Shown: one piece after another, positions 17,889-26,848 of the stretch
How positions within the stretch are numbered: position 1 is the stretch's first letter
How the letters are laid out: each line of letters starts with the position of its first letter
Assembly (NCBI RefSeq): GCF_002007605.1
Contig: NZ_CP019799.1
Location: forward strand, 2,232,001-2,296,000
Length of the DNA stretch: 64,000 nt
Source of the DNA: Cellvibrio sp. PSBB023
GTDB taxonomy: Bacteria; Pseudomonadota; Gammaproteobacteria; Pseudomonadales; Cellvibrionaceae
Direction: 5' to 3'
Notes under the pieces: generated by a model
Told to the model about the DNA's origin: nothing
The model's input: only the letters and a program-made list of their open reading frames with translations
Database searches by the model: none
Program-made: the position numbers and the translations under genes

Positions 17889-18614
17889 ATGTTAAAAATG
17901 CAATCCGTAAAAAAAATATACCGAACCGACATGATTGAAACCCATGCGCTACGGGATTTTAATCTGGAAGTTAAGGAAGGGGAGTTTGTCGCAGTTACCG
18001 GCCCTTCGGGTTCTGGCAAAACAACCTTTCTCAACATCGCAGGCTTATTGGAAACCTTTGAAGAGGGACAATACCTGTTGGATGGAAACGATGTCAGCCG
18101 ATTAAATGACAATATAAGATCAAAATTACGCAACGAAAAAATTGGATTCATATTCCAAGGCTTTAATCTTATTCCCGACCTTAATATTTTTGACAATATT
18201 GATGTTCCCTTACGTTATCGTGGATTTTCCGCCGCGGAACGGAAAAAGCGTATTACTAATGCGCTGGAAATGGTGGGACTCACCTCGCGTGCACGCCACC
18301 TGCCATCGCAATTATCGGGCGGCCAACAGCAGCGCATCGCTATTGCCCGCGCATTAGCTGGCGAGCCAAAATTTTTATTGGCGGATGAGCCAACAGGGAA
18401 TCTCGACTCACTCATGGCACGACAAGTAATGGATATGCTAGAAGACATCAATAAAAATGGAATGACTATTGTGATGGTGACGCACGATCCGAATTTGGCA
18501 CGGCGTGCGCATCGCAACATACAAATTGTGGATGGGAAAGTCACTGATTTTAAAATCTATGAATCCCATGTTAATCCAGATAGCGAAACTCGTTTAGCTG
18601 CTACAACGATTTAG
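17889..18614 (+). CDS. ABC transporter ATPase, MacB/LolD type
   Basis: 241 residues. Walker A is GPSGSGKTT near residue 39, the Q-loop FIFQGFNLIP follows, the signature is LSGGQQQR, Walker B is FLLADEPTG, and the H-loop is VTHDP. The family powers mechanotransmission transporters such as MacB, LolD and FtsE, which extract or expel lipoproteins, peptides or macrolides without moving them through the membrane. It is paired with two FtsX-type permeases directly downstream. Confidence 0.96.
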   Translation: MLKMQSVKKIYRTDMIETHALRDFNLEVKEGEFVAVTGPSGSGKTTFLNIAGLLETFEEGQYLLDGNDVSRLNDNIRSKLRNEKIGFIFQGFNLIPDLNIFDNIDVPLRYRGFSAAERKKRITNALEMVGLTSRARHLPSQLSGGQQQRIAIARALAGEPKFLLADEPTGNLDSLMARQVMDMLEDINKNGMTIVMVTHDPNLARRAHRNIQIVDGKVTDFKIYESHVNPDSETRLAATTI

Positions 18615-18630
18615 CAGGGAGCCAACGAAG

Positions 18631-19944
18631 ATGTGGAAATACTATTTACGATTATCGTTGCAAAGCCTGCGTAAAACACCAATCTTGTCGCTACTGATGG
18701 TACTTGCGATAGCAACGGGTATCGCCGCGAATCTCACTATTCTGACCATGCATTCAGTGGTATCGGGCAACCCCTTGGCGCATAAAAATGAACGACTTTT
18801 TGCAGTACAGCTTAATACCTGGAACCCTGAGCAAGAGTATTCCACTCATAACAACATACCTCCGCAATTGACCTACAAGGATGCCAAGGCAATTTATGAC
18901 TCAGATATCGCGAACGAAGTGGTTGCCATGCGCAAAACCAACGTCATTATCAAGCGTCAAGAGTCCGCAGAAGCACCATCGGCTTACTATACACGCATGA
19001 CCACACGCGATTTTTTTACTATGTTTGATGTGAGGTTTATTTACGGTGGCCCTTGGTCCAACGAAGTGGACAACAACCCGGAGCGCGTGGTGGTACTGAG
19101 TGAAGGTTTGAATAATAAGTTTTTTGATGGGGCCGATAGCTCAGGTCAAACGATTGAGTTGGATGGCGAACTATTCCGGGTGGTGGGAGTAGTTAGCGAA
19201 AAATGGCAATTGGTGCCCAACGTTTATGATTTAAACAATATGCCCTTTGAAGCTGCGCCAGATGTTTATATTCCATTTTTTCTGGTTACACAAAGGACAT
19301 ACCAAAACTGGGGCAACATCCAGGGCTGGTTTGATGAAAACGTCAAAACAAATGAAGACTTCTTACGTAGTGAAAAAATATGGATACAGACTTGGGTGAG
19401 CCTGAACTCGACAGAGAAATATCAAGAGTTCTCGCAATTTTTAGAGAACTACATAGCCACGCAAAAGGAGCAAGGTCGGTTCAAAAGGTTACCGGCCTAC
19501 AAACTCAACACGCCCGAGGAATGGTTAAAAATTTACAAGGTGGTTTCAACTGATAATAAACAATTATTGATGTTGTCATTCGTATTTCTCATGATCTGCT
19601 TGGTAAATAGTACTGTATTAATGCTTGCAAAGTTTCTTCGTAAAGCTCCTGAAGCTGGCATTCGGCGTGCACTTGGGGCAAGCCGGAGCTCAATATTCTT
19701 TCAACACCTGATGGAAGCATTCGTGATTGGCGCTGCGGGTGCAATACTCGGTTTGCTCTTCTCACTAGCAGGGCTGGCCAGCGTGCGGGAACTCTATAGC
19801 AGCTATGAGAGCGTCGCTGTCTTTAATGGTATAACCGTACTGTCCGCCGTACTGCTCGCATTGGCTGCAACGCTGTTGAGTGGTTTCTTGCCTGCATGGC
19901 GTATTAGCCACGCAACGCCTGCCAAATATTTAAAAACCCAATAG
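18631..19944 (+). CDS. ABC transporter permease, MacB/FtsX type (1)
   Basis: 437 residues. One TM helix at about residues 15-40 is followed by a large periplasmic MacB_PCD-like domain (45-310) and an FtsX core with three TM helices near 315-335, 365-390 and 405-430. The cytoplasmic motif RKAPEAGIRRALGASRSSIF is typical and contacts the ATPase. It probably forms a heterodimer with the next gene product. Confidence 0.93.
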   Translation: MWKYYLRLSLQSLRKTPILSLLMVLAIATGIAANLTILTMHSVVSGNPLAHKNERLFAVQLNTWNPEQEYSTHNNIPPQLTYKDAKAIYDSDIANEVVAMRKTNVIIKRQESAEAPSAYYTRMTTRDFFTMFDVRFIYGGPWSNEVDNNPERVVVLSEGLNNKFFDGADSSGQTIELDGELFRVVGVVSEKWQLVPNVYDLNNMPFEAAPDVYIPFFLVTQRTYQNWGNIQGWFDENVKTNEDFLRSEKIWIQTWVSLNSTEKYQEFSQFLENYIATQKEQGRFKRLPAYKLNTPEEWLKIYKVVSTDNKQLLMLSFVFLMICLVNSTVLMLAKFLRKAPEAGIRRALGASRSSIFFQHLMEAFVIGAAGAILGLLFSLAGLASVRELYSSYESVAVFNGITVLSAVLLALAATLLSGFLPAWRISHATPAKYLKTQ

Positions 19945-19962
19945 CGCAATCAGGATGGTTTT

Positions 19963-21168
19963 ATGTTAGATATAATTCCGATAATCAAAAGTTTGTGGCG
20001 TAACAAAACCGGCCCACTGCTTATCATTCTTCAACTTTCACTCACGGTTGCTGTTATCAGCAATGCACTCTTTATAGTTCATGACAGAATAGAAAAAATT
20101 GAAAGGCCTACAGGTATTGCTGAAGAGGAGATTTTCATAATCTGGGCAAGGCGAACTTCACCAGAGGGCGACATACAAGAAATCATCGACAAAGACATAG
20201 AGGTTATTCGCGCTACCCCCAGTGTTATCAATGCCACGTCGATATCGAGTATACCTTTATCCGGTTCAGGCACTTCATCGGCGTTACGCAAAAGCCTTGA
20301 GCTTGGAAATACGGACTTCAACTCCGCGATTTATGCAATAACCCAACATGGAATAGAAGCGCTGGGCATAACCCTTATTGAAGGGCGCAGCTTTAACGAT
20401 AACGACGTTCAGTTCTTTACGCGCGAGAACCCGCCGGATCATAGTGTCACTATTATCACTCGTGACCTTGCTGAGAAAATATTTCCTGAAGAGTCTGCGA
20501 TTGGAAAAACGATCTTTATGGGGAGTTTACCACTGACTGTAGTGGGGGTTGTTGAGCGAATGATGGCTCCTTGGCCCGAGTCCGAACTTGCGTATGATGC
20601 CGCCATGATTCCAGTTAATGTAAAAGAAGATTCAACTCATTATGTGGTGCGAGCATTGAAAGGTGATAGGGATGCAACAATGCATGCACTTGTTGAAAAA
20701 CTACGCGCTATCGATAGCACACGCCTAATCGGTGAGGAAAGATCTATGGTGCAAATAAAGCGCAATTCCTACTCAGGTGATTATGCGATGATTAAAATTC
20801 TGTCTTTCGTTATATTCCTGCTAACCTTTGTGAATGCATTAGGTATTGTTGGCCTGACCACATTCTGGGTCAACCAACGTCGCAAGCAAATTGGTATACG
20901 GCGAGCGCTTGGTTCTACCAAAGCCGGTGTCATTCGCTATTTCATGATGGAAAATATCCTGCTCGTAATATTCGCGGCGGCTGTTGGCACGATCATCGCT
21001 TATGTCAACAGCAGCTACATGGTACGCACGCAAAGCGCGAGCCCTCTTCCCATAGAGTATGTGCTAATAACTGTAGTTTTTTTACTGCTGGTTACACTTC
21101 TGGCAGCCTATTCACCTGTTCGAAGGGCTGCGCAGATTTCGCCTGTTGAAGCAGTTTCAAACGTTTAA
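19963..21168 (+). CDS. ABC transporter permease, MacB/FtsX type (2)
   Basis: 401 residues with the same layout as the preceding permease: TM1 near 15-35, a periplasmic domain, then three C-terminal TM helices around NQRRKQIGIRRALGSTKAGVIRY. It is shorter than permease 1 in the periplasmic part. Its stop codon overlaps the start of the response regulator gene (TAATG), so the transporter and its regulator are co-translated. Confidence 0.93.
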   Translation: MLDIIPIIKSLWRNKTGPLLIILQLSLTVAVISNALFIVHDRIEKIERPTGIAEEEIFIIWARRTSPEGDIQEIIDKDIEVIRATPSVINATSISSIPLSGSGTSSALRKSLELGNTDFNSAIYAITQHGIEALGITLIEGRSFNDNDVQFFTRENPPDHSVTIITRDLAEKIFPEESAIGKTIFMGSLPLTVVGVVERMMAPWPESELAYDAAMIPVNVKEDSTHYVVRALKGDRDATMHALVEKLRAIDSTRLIGEERSMVQIKRNSYSGDYAMIKILSFVIFLLTFVNALGIVGLTTFWVNQRRKQIGIRRALGSTKAGVIRYFMMENILLVIFAAAVGTIIAYVNSSYMVRTQSASPLPIEYVLITVVFLLLVTLLAAYSPVRRAAQISPVEAVSNV

Positions 21169-22550
21169 TGTCTGTGAAATTTATGCTAAAAGAATCCACT
21201 CAAAAAGTGTTGATTGTTGATGACAACCCCGCTGTCGGAAAAGCGCTTCACTTGCTGCTTGAGGTGCATGGTATTGCTGCTGAAATTGCGCTGACACCAC
21301 AAGCGGCAACCAAGCGCCTGGAAGAGGATGGCAGCATTGCTCTGGTGGTACAGGATATGAATTTCTCCGAAGACACCACCTCGGGCCAGGAAGGTAAAGC
21401 ACTGTTCTACAAACTCAGACAGGTACGGCCCGACATCCCCATTATTTTAATTACCGCATGGACGCAACTCGAAATCGCCATTGAATTGGTTAAGAATGGC
21501 GCTGCAGATTATGTCGCCAAACCCTGGGATGACATTAAATTAGTGACGACCATTAAAAATTTATTAGAGCTGGAGGATTTACAACAGCAACAACGATTGC
21601 AAGCGCAAACTTTACTCGCAGAAAAAGCGCGCTTATTGGAAACAGCGAATCTTTGTGGGCTTATTTACCAAAGCGCATCGATGCATTCCTTAGTCAACCT
21701 TACGATAAAAATCGCTCGTTCGGATGTACCTGTTCTGATTACAGGCCCCAATGGTTCAGGCAAAGAGAAAGTAGCGAAAATTATTCAGGCAAATTCGCGC
21801 GTTAATACCGGGCCATTTGTGTGCGTGAATGTCGGTGCATTGCCACAAGAGTTAATTGAAGCCGAACTGTTTGGTGCTGAAGCAGGTGCTTATACCGGCA
21901 TAAGCAAAAAGCGTATAGGTCGCTTCGAGGCAGCCGACGGTGGCACCCTATTTCTCGATGAATTGGGCAATCTGTCAGCGAGCGGCCAAGCAAAATTATT
22001 GCGAGTTTTACAATCAGGCGAGTTTGAGCGGTTGGGCTCAAGTGAAACCCGTCGTTGCAATGTGCGAGTGATCAGTGCTACCAACACCAACCTTGAACGC
22101 GCCATTAAAAGTGGTGAGTTTCGCGAAGACTTGTTTTATCGCCTGAATGTGTTTGAGTTAAAACTGCCTCCACTGGAAGAGCGCAAGGAAGATATATTAC
22201 CGCTTATACACCATTTTCTTCGCGGAAAAGCGCAGTTGGAAGCTTCCATTTTACATACCTTGCAGTCTTACCCTTGGCCGGGAAATGTGCGCGAACTGGA
22301 GAATGCTTGCCAGCGCGCCCTTATATTAAATGAGGGAGGAAAACTTCAGCTCAAAGACTTTGGTTTACCTATAGATGAAACCATTATCCAGAGTTCCAAA
22401 CCTCTTATCACAGAACCCTCGCGAGAAGTGATTGAGATGGTACTCAAACAAAACCAGGGTGTTGTTGCGCAAGCAGCACGGCAACTAGGATTTTCACGGC
22501 AAGCGCTCTACCGTCGATTGGAAAAATATAAGATTGAATACAACCAATAG
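21168..22550 (+). CDS. Sigma54-dependent response regulator (NtrC type)
   Basis: 460 residues. The receiver domain (12-130) has phospho-acceptor Asp63 in VVQDMNF. The AAA+ domain has Walker A GPNGSGKE (the family usually has GESGTGKE), the sigma54 contact loop GAYTGI (consensus GAFTGA), Walker B GGTLFLDELGN, and FREDLFYRLNVFELKLPPL. The C-terminal Fis-type helix-turn-helix ends AARQLGFSRQALYRRLEKY. The changes in the Walker A and GAFTGA loops are unusual; Tyr for Phe is tolerated in some activators, and the final Ile is rarer. Likely target: the enhancer and promoter ahead of the operon at 16424-16561. Confidence 0.95.
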   Translation: MSVKFMLKESTQKVLIVDDNPAVGKALHLLLEVHGIAAEIALTPQAATKRLEEDGSIALVVQDMNFSEDTTSGQEGKALFYKLRQVRPDIPIILITAWTQLEIAIELVKNGAADYVAKPWDDIKLVTTIKNLLELEDLQQQQRLQAQTLLAEKARLLETANLCGLIYQSASMHSLVNLTIKIARSDVPVLITGPNGSGKEKVAKIIQANSRVNTGPFVCVNVGALPQELIEAELFGAEAGAYTGISKKRIGRFEAADGGTLFLDELGNLSASGQAKLLRVLQSGEFERLGSSETRRCNVRVISATNTNLERAIKSGEFREDLFYRLNVFELKLPPLEERKEDILPLIHHFLRGKAQLEASILHTLQSYPWPGNVRELENACQRALILNEGGKLQLKDFGLPIDETIIQSSKPLITEPSREVIEMVLKQNQGVVAQAARQLGFSRQALYRRLEKYKIEYNQ

Positions 22551-23883
22551 AAAATTTTCCCTTGAAGGAAAGCTCTGCGCCATAGCTGCGCTATCGGTCA
22601 CCCTTGGTCTGGTGATTCTGGTTTTATGCTCAATGTTAATTGATGAATTATTGGCAGCGCTGATTATTGCTTTACCCATCGCGCTAACAACCTCAATCTG
22701 GCTAGTACGAGCCCTGATAAAAAACCAACAGATCAAAATTGACGCCATCCAAAATGGCATGCTGAACTTAATGGATAACGACTTCAGCGTAAGCATTGCC
22801 AACAAAGGGAACGACGAACTGAGCGAAACTATCGCCATTTTTAACCAGCTATCTGAAAAATTGCGCAATGAACGTCAACACATTTATCAGCGTGAACTAC
22901 TTTTGGATATGGTTATTCAAAACTCCAACATGGGTGTTGTACTTATCGATCAGGAAGATAAGATTATTTACTCAAATAGCTTTGCAAAGGACGTTCTCAA
23001 TACGGGCAAACCGATTAATGGCTTGCACTTTCCCGATGCGATAGCAACAACCGGTCCCTCACTGAAAGAAGTCCTGTCCAATAGAAAAGACGGCTTGTTT
23101 AAAGTGAAGGATAATTCGGGCGATGAGCTTTATCACATCACTACCGGACGCTTTATTCTCAACGCTCGCAAACATGAGGTGCTGTTGATCAAGCGAATGA
23201 CGCTTGAGCTTCATCGCCAGGAAGCGACGATATGGAAAAAGGTAATTCGTACTATTACTCATGAGCTCAATAACTCCTTAGCACCTATCTCTTCCATGGC
23301 ACATTCTGGAAAGCTACTGGTTGAACAGGAGAAATACGATCCGCTCGGCATGGTTTTTGAAACCATCGCTGAACGCGCCCAGCATCTTAAACTCTTTATC
23401 GATGGTTATGCGCGCATTGCCAAATTACCAAAGCCTGAAAAAAAAATCGTTGCTTGGCAGGAGTTTATAACAAAGCTCTCCATCGCCCAGGCATTTTGTT
23501 TTGAGGGAGATATTCCAACCAGTCCAGGATATTTTGACCCAGTGCAGATCCAGCAAGTGATTACCAATTTGCTAAAAAATGCTCAGGAGTCCGGTTCAGC
23601 CACTGATCAAATATATTTGACCCTGGAGCAAAACAGCCAGTGCAGTGTGCTGCAAGTTTTGGATAGAGGCGCAGGCATGTCTACCAATACAATGGAAAAT
23701 GCCTTGCTGCCTTTTTACACCACCAAACAATCGGGCAGCGGAATAGGCCTGTCCCTGTGCCGTGAAATAGTGGATGCCCACGGCGGTCATATTTCGTTGG
23801 AAAACCGGAGCGGCGGCGGGGTTTGTGTGAAAATCATACTGCCGAACACACCTGGACAGCACCACGACACCACCTCATATTAA
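22534..23883 (+). CDS. Sensor histidine kinase (NtrY-like)
   Basis: 449 residues from a TTG at 22534 that overlaps the response regulator by 17 bases. No ATG occurs before the membrane helices, so this start or a similar non-ATG start is needed. Two adjacent TM helices (15-37 and 40-60) are separated by only a few residues, so almost no periplasmic loop exists. A HAMP-like region (62-115), a PAS domain (120-215), phospho-acceptor His243 in ITHELNNSLAPISS, and the HATPase_c motifs NLLKNAQE, DRGAGM and GSGIGLSLCREIV follow. The lack of a periplasmic domain suggests it senses a membrane or cytoplasmic signal, perhaps the transporter itself. Confidence 0.93.
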   Translation: MNTTNRKFSLEGKLCAIAALSVTLGLVILVLCSMLIDELLAALIIALPIALTTSIWLVRALIKNQQIKIDAIQNGMLNLMDNDFSVSIANKGNDELSETIAIFNQLSEKLRNERQHIYQRELLLDMVIQNSNMGVVLIDQEDKIIYSNSFAKDVLNTGKPINGLHFPDAIATTGPSLKEVLSNRKDGLFKVKDNSGDELYHITTGRFILNARKHEVLLIKRMTLELHRQEATIWKKVIRTITHELNNSLAPISSMAHSGKLLVEQEKYDPLGMVFETIAERAQHLKLFIDGYARIAKLPKPEKKIVAWQEFITKLSIAQAFCFEGDIPTSPGYFDPVQIQQVITNLLKNAQESGSATDQIYLTLEQNSQCSVLQVLDRGAGMSTNTMENALLPFYTTKQSGSGIGLSLCREIVDAHGGHISLENRSGGGVCVKIILPNTPGQHHDTTSY

Positions 23884-23900
23884 AAAATAGAGAACTAATA

Positions 23901-25160
23901 ATGCCTCACCAAAACAGCAGTCATTACAGCGCAATAAACTTTGATGTAAAGAACCTCATGCCCCGCAGACTACATCGCCTTTTCCTGTCCTTGGCTGTGC
24001 TGTTAACGGGGCTCAGTGTTTTAAGTGCCGCAGCGCAGGAGGAACCGCGAGTACGCGCGCGAGATTTAGGTGTCGCACCGGGCATCTTCAGTCCTGGCAC
24101 TAACAACGCGATCACCGACGTCGCCGGTGTACGTGTCGGCCAAGTGACACTACGAAAAGGCGACAAGGTTCGCACCGGTGTCACGGCGATCCTGCCGCAC
24201 CCTGGCAATGCCTATCGTTCACGGGTGCCCGCTGCGCTGCATGTAGGCAATGGCTTCGGCAAATTCATCGGCACCACCCAGATCAACGAGCTGGGCGAAC
24301 TGGAGAGCCCGATTTTGTTGACCTGCACGCTGTGCGTGTGGAAGGCAGCAGATGCCATGGTTGAGTGGATGCTGGCGCAGCCGGATATGCAGGAAGTGCG
24401 CTCGCTGAATGTGGTCGTGGGCGAGACTAATGACGGCAGACTCAATGACATCCGCGCACGCCCGATTACCACTGCGGCAGTGCGCACTGCATTGGAAAAT
24501 GCGAAGGGCGGGCCGGTTCAGGAAGGCAGTGTTGGTGCTGGCACCGGCACTACAGCATTCGGCTGGAAAGCAGGTATAGGTACATCGTCGCGCAAACTGC
24601 CCGAGAGTTTAGGTGGATTTACGGTGGGCGTGCTGGTGCAGGCCAACTTCGGCGGCGTGTTGCAGGTGGCAGGTGCGCCCGTGGGACGTGAGCTGGATCG
24701 CTATGCATTCCAAAACGCAGTCGCTGCGCGAGAGAACACCCGTGGATTAGCCGATGATCGCGGCGATGATCGCGGCGATGGCTCAATCATTATTGTGATT
24801 GCCACCGATGCCCCCTTATCGGATCGCAATCTGCAGCGCCTCGCCTCACGCGGCATGATGGGATTGGGGCGCACTGGCAGTTCTGCATCCAATGGCAGCG
24901 GCGATTACATACTCGCATTTTCGACTGCCGAGTCGGTGCGACGCCAGTTTGATGCGGCGCGGCTGCAAACTACCGAATTGGCGAACGAGCAGATGAGCGC
25001 TGTGTTCCAAGCCAGCGTGGATGCAGTGGAAGAGTCGATCTACAACGCCTTGTTTATGGCGACCACGGAAAGTGGCAATGGTCAAACGGTGGAGGCTATT
25101 CCACTGGATCAAGTGCGGAAGATTTTACGGGAGCATGGAGTAGAAGTACCGGCACCATAG
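23901..25160 (+). CDS. P1-family aminopeptidase (DmpA/BapA-like), exported
   Basis: 419 residues from the ATG at 23901. A second candidate start at 23958 (MPRRLHRLFLSLAVL) gives a textbook signal peptide ending SAAAQ. The DmpA fold is shown by AITDVAGVRVGQVTL, the NVVVGETNDGRLNDI segment, and EGSVGAGTGTTAFGWKAGIG, in which Gly-Ser is the autoproteolytic site and Ser becomes the N-terminal nucleophile. DmpA enzymes release N-terminal D-amino acids or beta-amino acids from peptides. It starts 17 bases after the kinase stop, so it looks like the last gene of the transporter/two-component operon. Confidence 0.9.
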   Translation: MPHQNSSHYSAINFDVKNLMPRRLHRLFLSLAVLLTGLSVLSAAAQEEPRVRARDLGVAPGIFSPGTNNAITDVAGVRVGQVTLRKGDKVRTGVTAILPHPGNAYRSRVPAALHVGNGFGKFIGTTQINELGELESPILLTCTLCVWKAADAMVEWMLAQPDMQEVRSLNVVVGETNDGRLNDIRARPITTAAVRTALENAKGGPVQEGSVGAGTGTTAFGWKAGIGTSSRKLPESLGGFTVGVLVQANFGGVLQVAGAPVGRELDRYAFQNAVAARENTRGLADDRGDDRGDGSIIIVIATDAPLSDRNLQRLASRGMMGLGRTGSSASNGSGDYILAFSTAESVRRQFDAARLQTTELANEQMSAVFQASVDAVEESIYNALFMATTESGNGQTVEAIPLDQVRKILREHGVEVPAP

Positions 25161-25213
25161 GAAGCGCAGATGCTCCTATATCTGCAACACCGAAAATCAA
25201 AGGACAACATTCG

Positions 25214-25912
25214 ATGTGGAAAATATTTACTCTTTTTTTAACACTGTTTTGTACTGCCTGTAGCAGTACAAAAGTCCATGTTTACACATCGGGAATTGAT
25301 CAGCACACCCAACAACAACTGCTTCAATCGTTAAACACCGCAGGCTTCAAGGCCCATCAACAGACAACCCCAATGCAGCCTCTCAAAGAAGGGGCTTATA
25401 TCATTTACACACCAGGCTCCCGTTCAACGCAGATCAACCGAGAGATTGAACAGATTTTAAAATCATTAAATTTACCGGCACCTGAATCACACCTGTTTAG
25501 TTTGGGCGAAGGAATTAGCGCGCACCGATATACCAAAGGAAATATCGGCCTTTATGTGATCGCAAATACAACACAACCAACAGATAGCTTAAAAAAATTA
25601 CTGGAAGAAAGCAGTATCTTGGATTGGGAGCTTGGTTCGATCAGCTGCACCCAAAATTACATTCTGGACATAATGGGTGATGGTAAAATTTATATAAGCA
25701 CTCTGGATGATGGAAAAGAAATCGCCTCACTCAACTGGAAAATCAAAAACAGACAGCTAGTGTTAACCAAATTATTTAAACACTATGTTTATGACATCTC
25801 TGAAGAAAAGAAAACCATAACGCCGACTCAACAATATCCAGAACCCTTCGGATGCAAATACCGCAGCAACTTTGACACCGTCATTCACGTTAAAAATAGC
25901 AGCGATTCTTAA
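25214..25912 (+). CDS. Lipoprotein of unknown function
   Basis: 232 residues. A lipobox (LFCTAC, Cys16) marks it as a lipoprotein. The mature part contains KVHVYTSGID, a region that reads like a divergent POTRA- or LytR-C-like fold (STQINREIEQILKSLNLP), and a beta-rich C-terminal half. I do not recognise a named family. It lies 53 bases after the aminopeptidase gene and could belong to the same transcript. Confidence 0.8.
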   Translation: MWKIFTLFLTLFCTACSSTKVHVYTSGIDQHTQQQLLQSLNTAGFKAHQQTTPMQPLKEGAYIIYTPGSRSTQINREIEQILKSLNLPAPESHLFSLGEGISAHRYTKGNIGLYVIANTTQPTDSLKKLLEESSILDWELGSISCTQNYILDIMGDGKIYISTLDDGKEIASLNWKIKNRQLVLTKLFKHYVYDISEEKKTITPTQQYPEPFGCKYRSNFDTVIHVKNSSDS

Positions 25913-25947
25913 TGATTCATCAGGGTGTTGCCATGCGCACAAGAGCA

Positions 25948-25982
25948 TGTAGGTTGGTGCTGAGCGCAGCGATGCCCAACAT
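25948..25982. repeat. Dispersed palindromic element (GTAGGTTGG...CCCAAC type)
   Basis: TGTAGGTTGGTGCTGAGCGC followed by AGCGATGCCCAACAT forms an imperfect hairpin in the convergent space between two genes. It resembles a short intergenic repeat common in proteobacterial genomes (GTAGGTTGGGCTGAGC...GCCCAAC). Only this copy was seen in the window. It explains the spurious open frame 25912-26178. Confidence 0.5.
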
Positions 25983-25993
25983 GACCATCTTGC

Positions 25994-26188
25994 TTAAGAG
26001 CGCCCACCCAAAATCCGCGATGGCAAAAACAAGAGCGCGCGCAAAAAGGCAAACACCGCATCAAAGGCGATACCGAGAATCCGGAACGGGATTGAGATCA
26101 GCCAGACAATTGGCCACAACACCAAGGCGAGCAGCGCCAAGGGCCAGCAGATCACCCATAACAATAACCAGCAGATAAACGTCAACAT
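25994..26188 (-). CDS. Small membrane protein
   Basis: 64 residues from MLTFICWLLLW. A GGGGG ribosome binding site precedes this ATG; a longer frame starts at 26212. Nearly the whole protein is hydrophobic, with tryptophan-rich helices (residues 2-35 and 42-60) separated by a proline kink and ending in RILGGRS. No family recognised, though similar small tryptophan-rich membrane proteins are widespread. Confidence 0.7.
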   Translation of the reverse strand: MLTFICWLLLWVICWPLALLALVLWPIVWLISIPFRILGIAFDAVFAFLRALLFLPSRILGGRS

Positions 26189-26353
26189 ACCCAATCCCCC
26201 TGTTGTATACACTGCTTTAGCTTAGATGCAGATTACCGCAAACTGGATTCAACATTGTTTTGAAGCGGGAGTTTTATTTACCAGGTGATTGGGATAGAGT
26301 CGTCAAAAACCATTAAAAAGTGACCTTCCCACCTTCACTCCCCCGGGTACCCT

Positions 26354-26803
26354 ATGAAATATAGCCATCTTCCACTCTTCGTAGTTGCACTAAGCCTCAT
26401 CGCCTGTAGCAGCCAACCCAAACCGCCGGAAAACAGTGCCGATGCAGAATTGGCAGATACGTTGGAGTCTGTGTTTGGTGAGCGCAAACAACCGAATATG
26501 GCGATGGTGGAAAAACACCCCTTGGGTACACCAGAAAACCCGGTGCGGGTGGCAATGCCGATTGGGCAGCGCGATTACCTGGCCCGGTTGGTGTGCGATA
26601 ACGGCGAACAGGTCTCTGCATTTGCGCGCAGTGGCAGCGCAGGCATTGGCCCCTACGGTTCGATGATAGATGCCTACACCGTGATTTGTGACACCTACCA
26701 AGGTGCGGTTGAACACACAGTCTTTTTGGATATGTACCACGCCGACTACGAGGAAACGCGCCCGGCGCAGGGATTTAAAGCGCTGCTGCCACACAAAAAA
26801 TAA
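26354..26803 (+). CDS. Lipoprotein of unknown function
   Basis: 149 residues with lipobox LSLIACSS (Cys18). A linker with PKPPENSADAEL leads to a small domain with PLGTPENPVRVAMPIGQRDYLARLVC and VICDTYQGAVEHTVFLDMYH, which contains two cysteines that may form a disulfide. No known family recognised. It precedes the giant TPR gene by 45 bases. Confidence 0.82.
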   Translation: MKYSHLPLFVVALSLIACSSQPKPPENSADAELADTLESVFGERKQPNMAMVEKHPLGTPENPVRVAMPIGQRDYLARLVCDNGEQVSAFARSGSAGIGPYGSMIDAYTVICDTYQGAVEHTVFLDMYHADYEETRPAQGFKALLPHKK

Positions 26804-26848
26804 ATAACTGCATCACGCCTGTTTTTTAGCAAGCAAAGAGAAATCGAT

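Noticed and set aside
25912..26178. 88-codon frame beginning at 25912
   Set aside because: It crosses a palindromic repeat and is opposite the small membrane protein, which has a better ribosome binding site.
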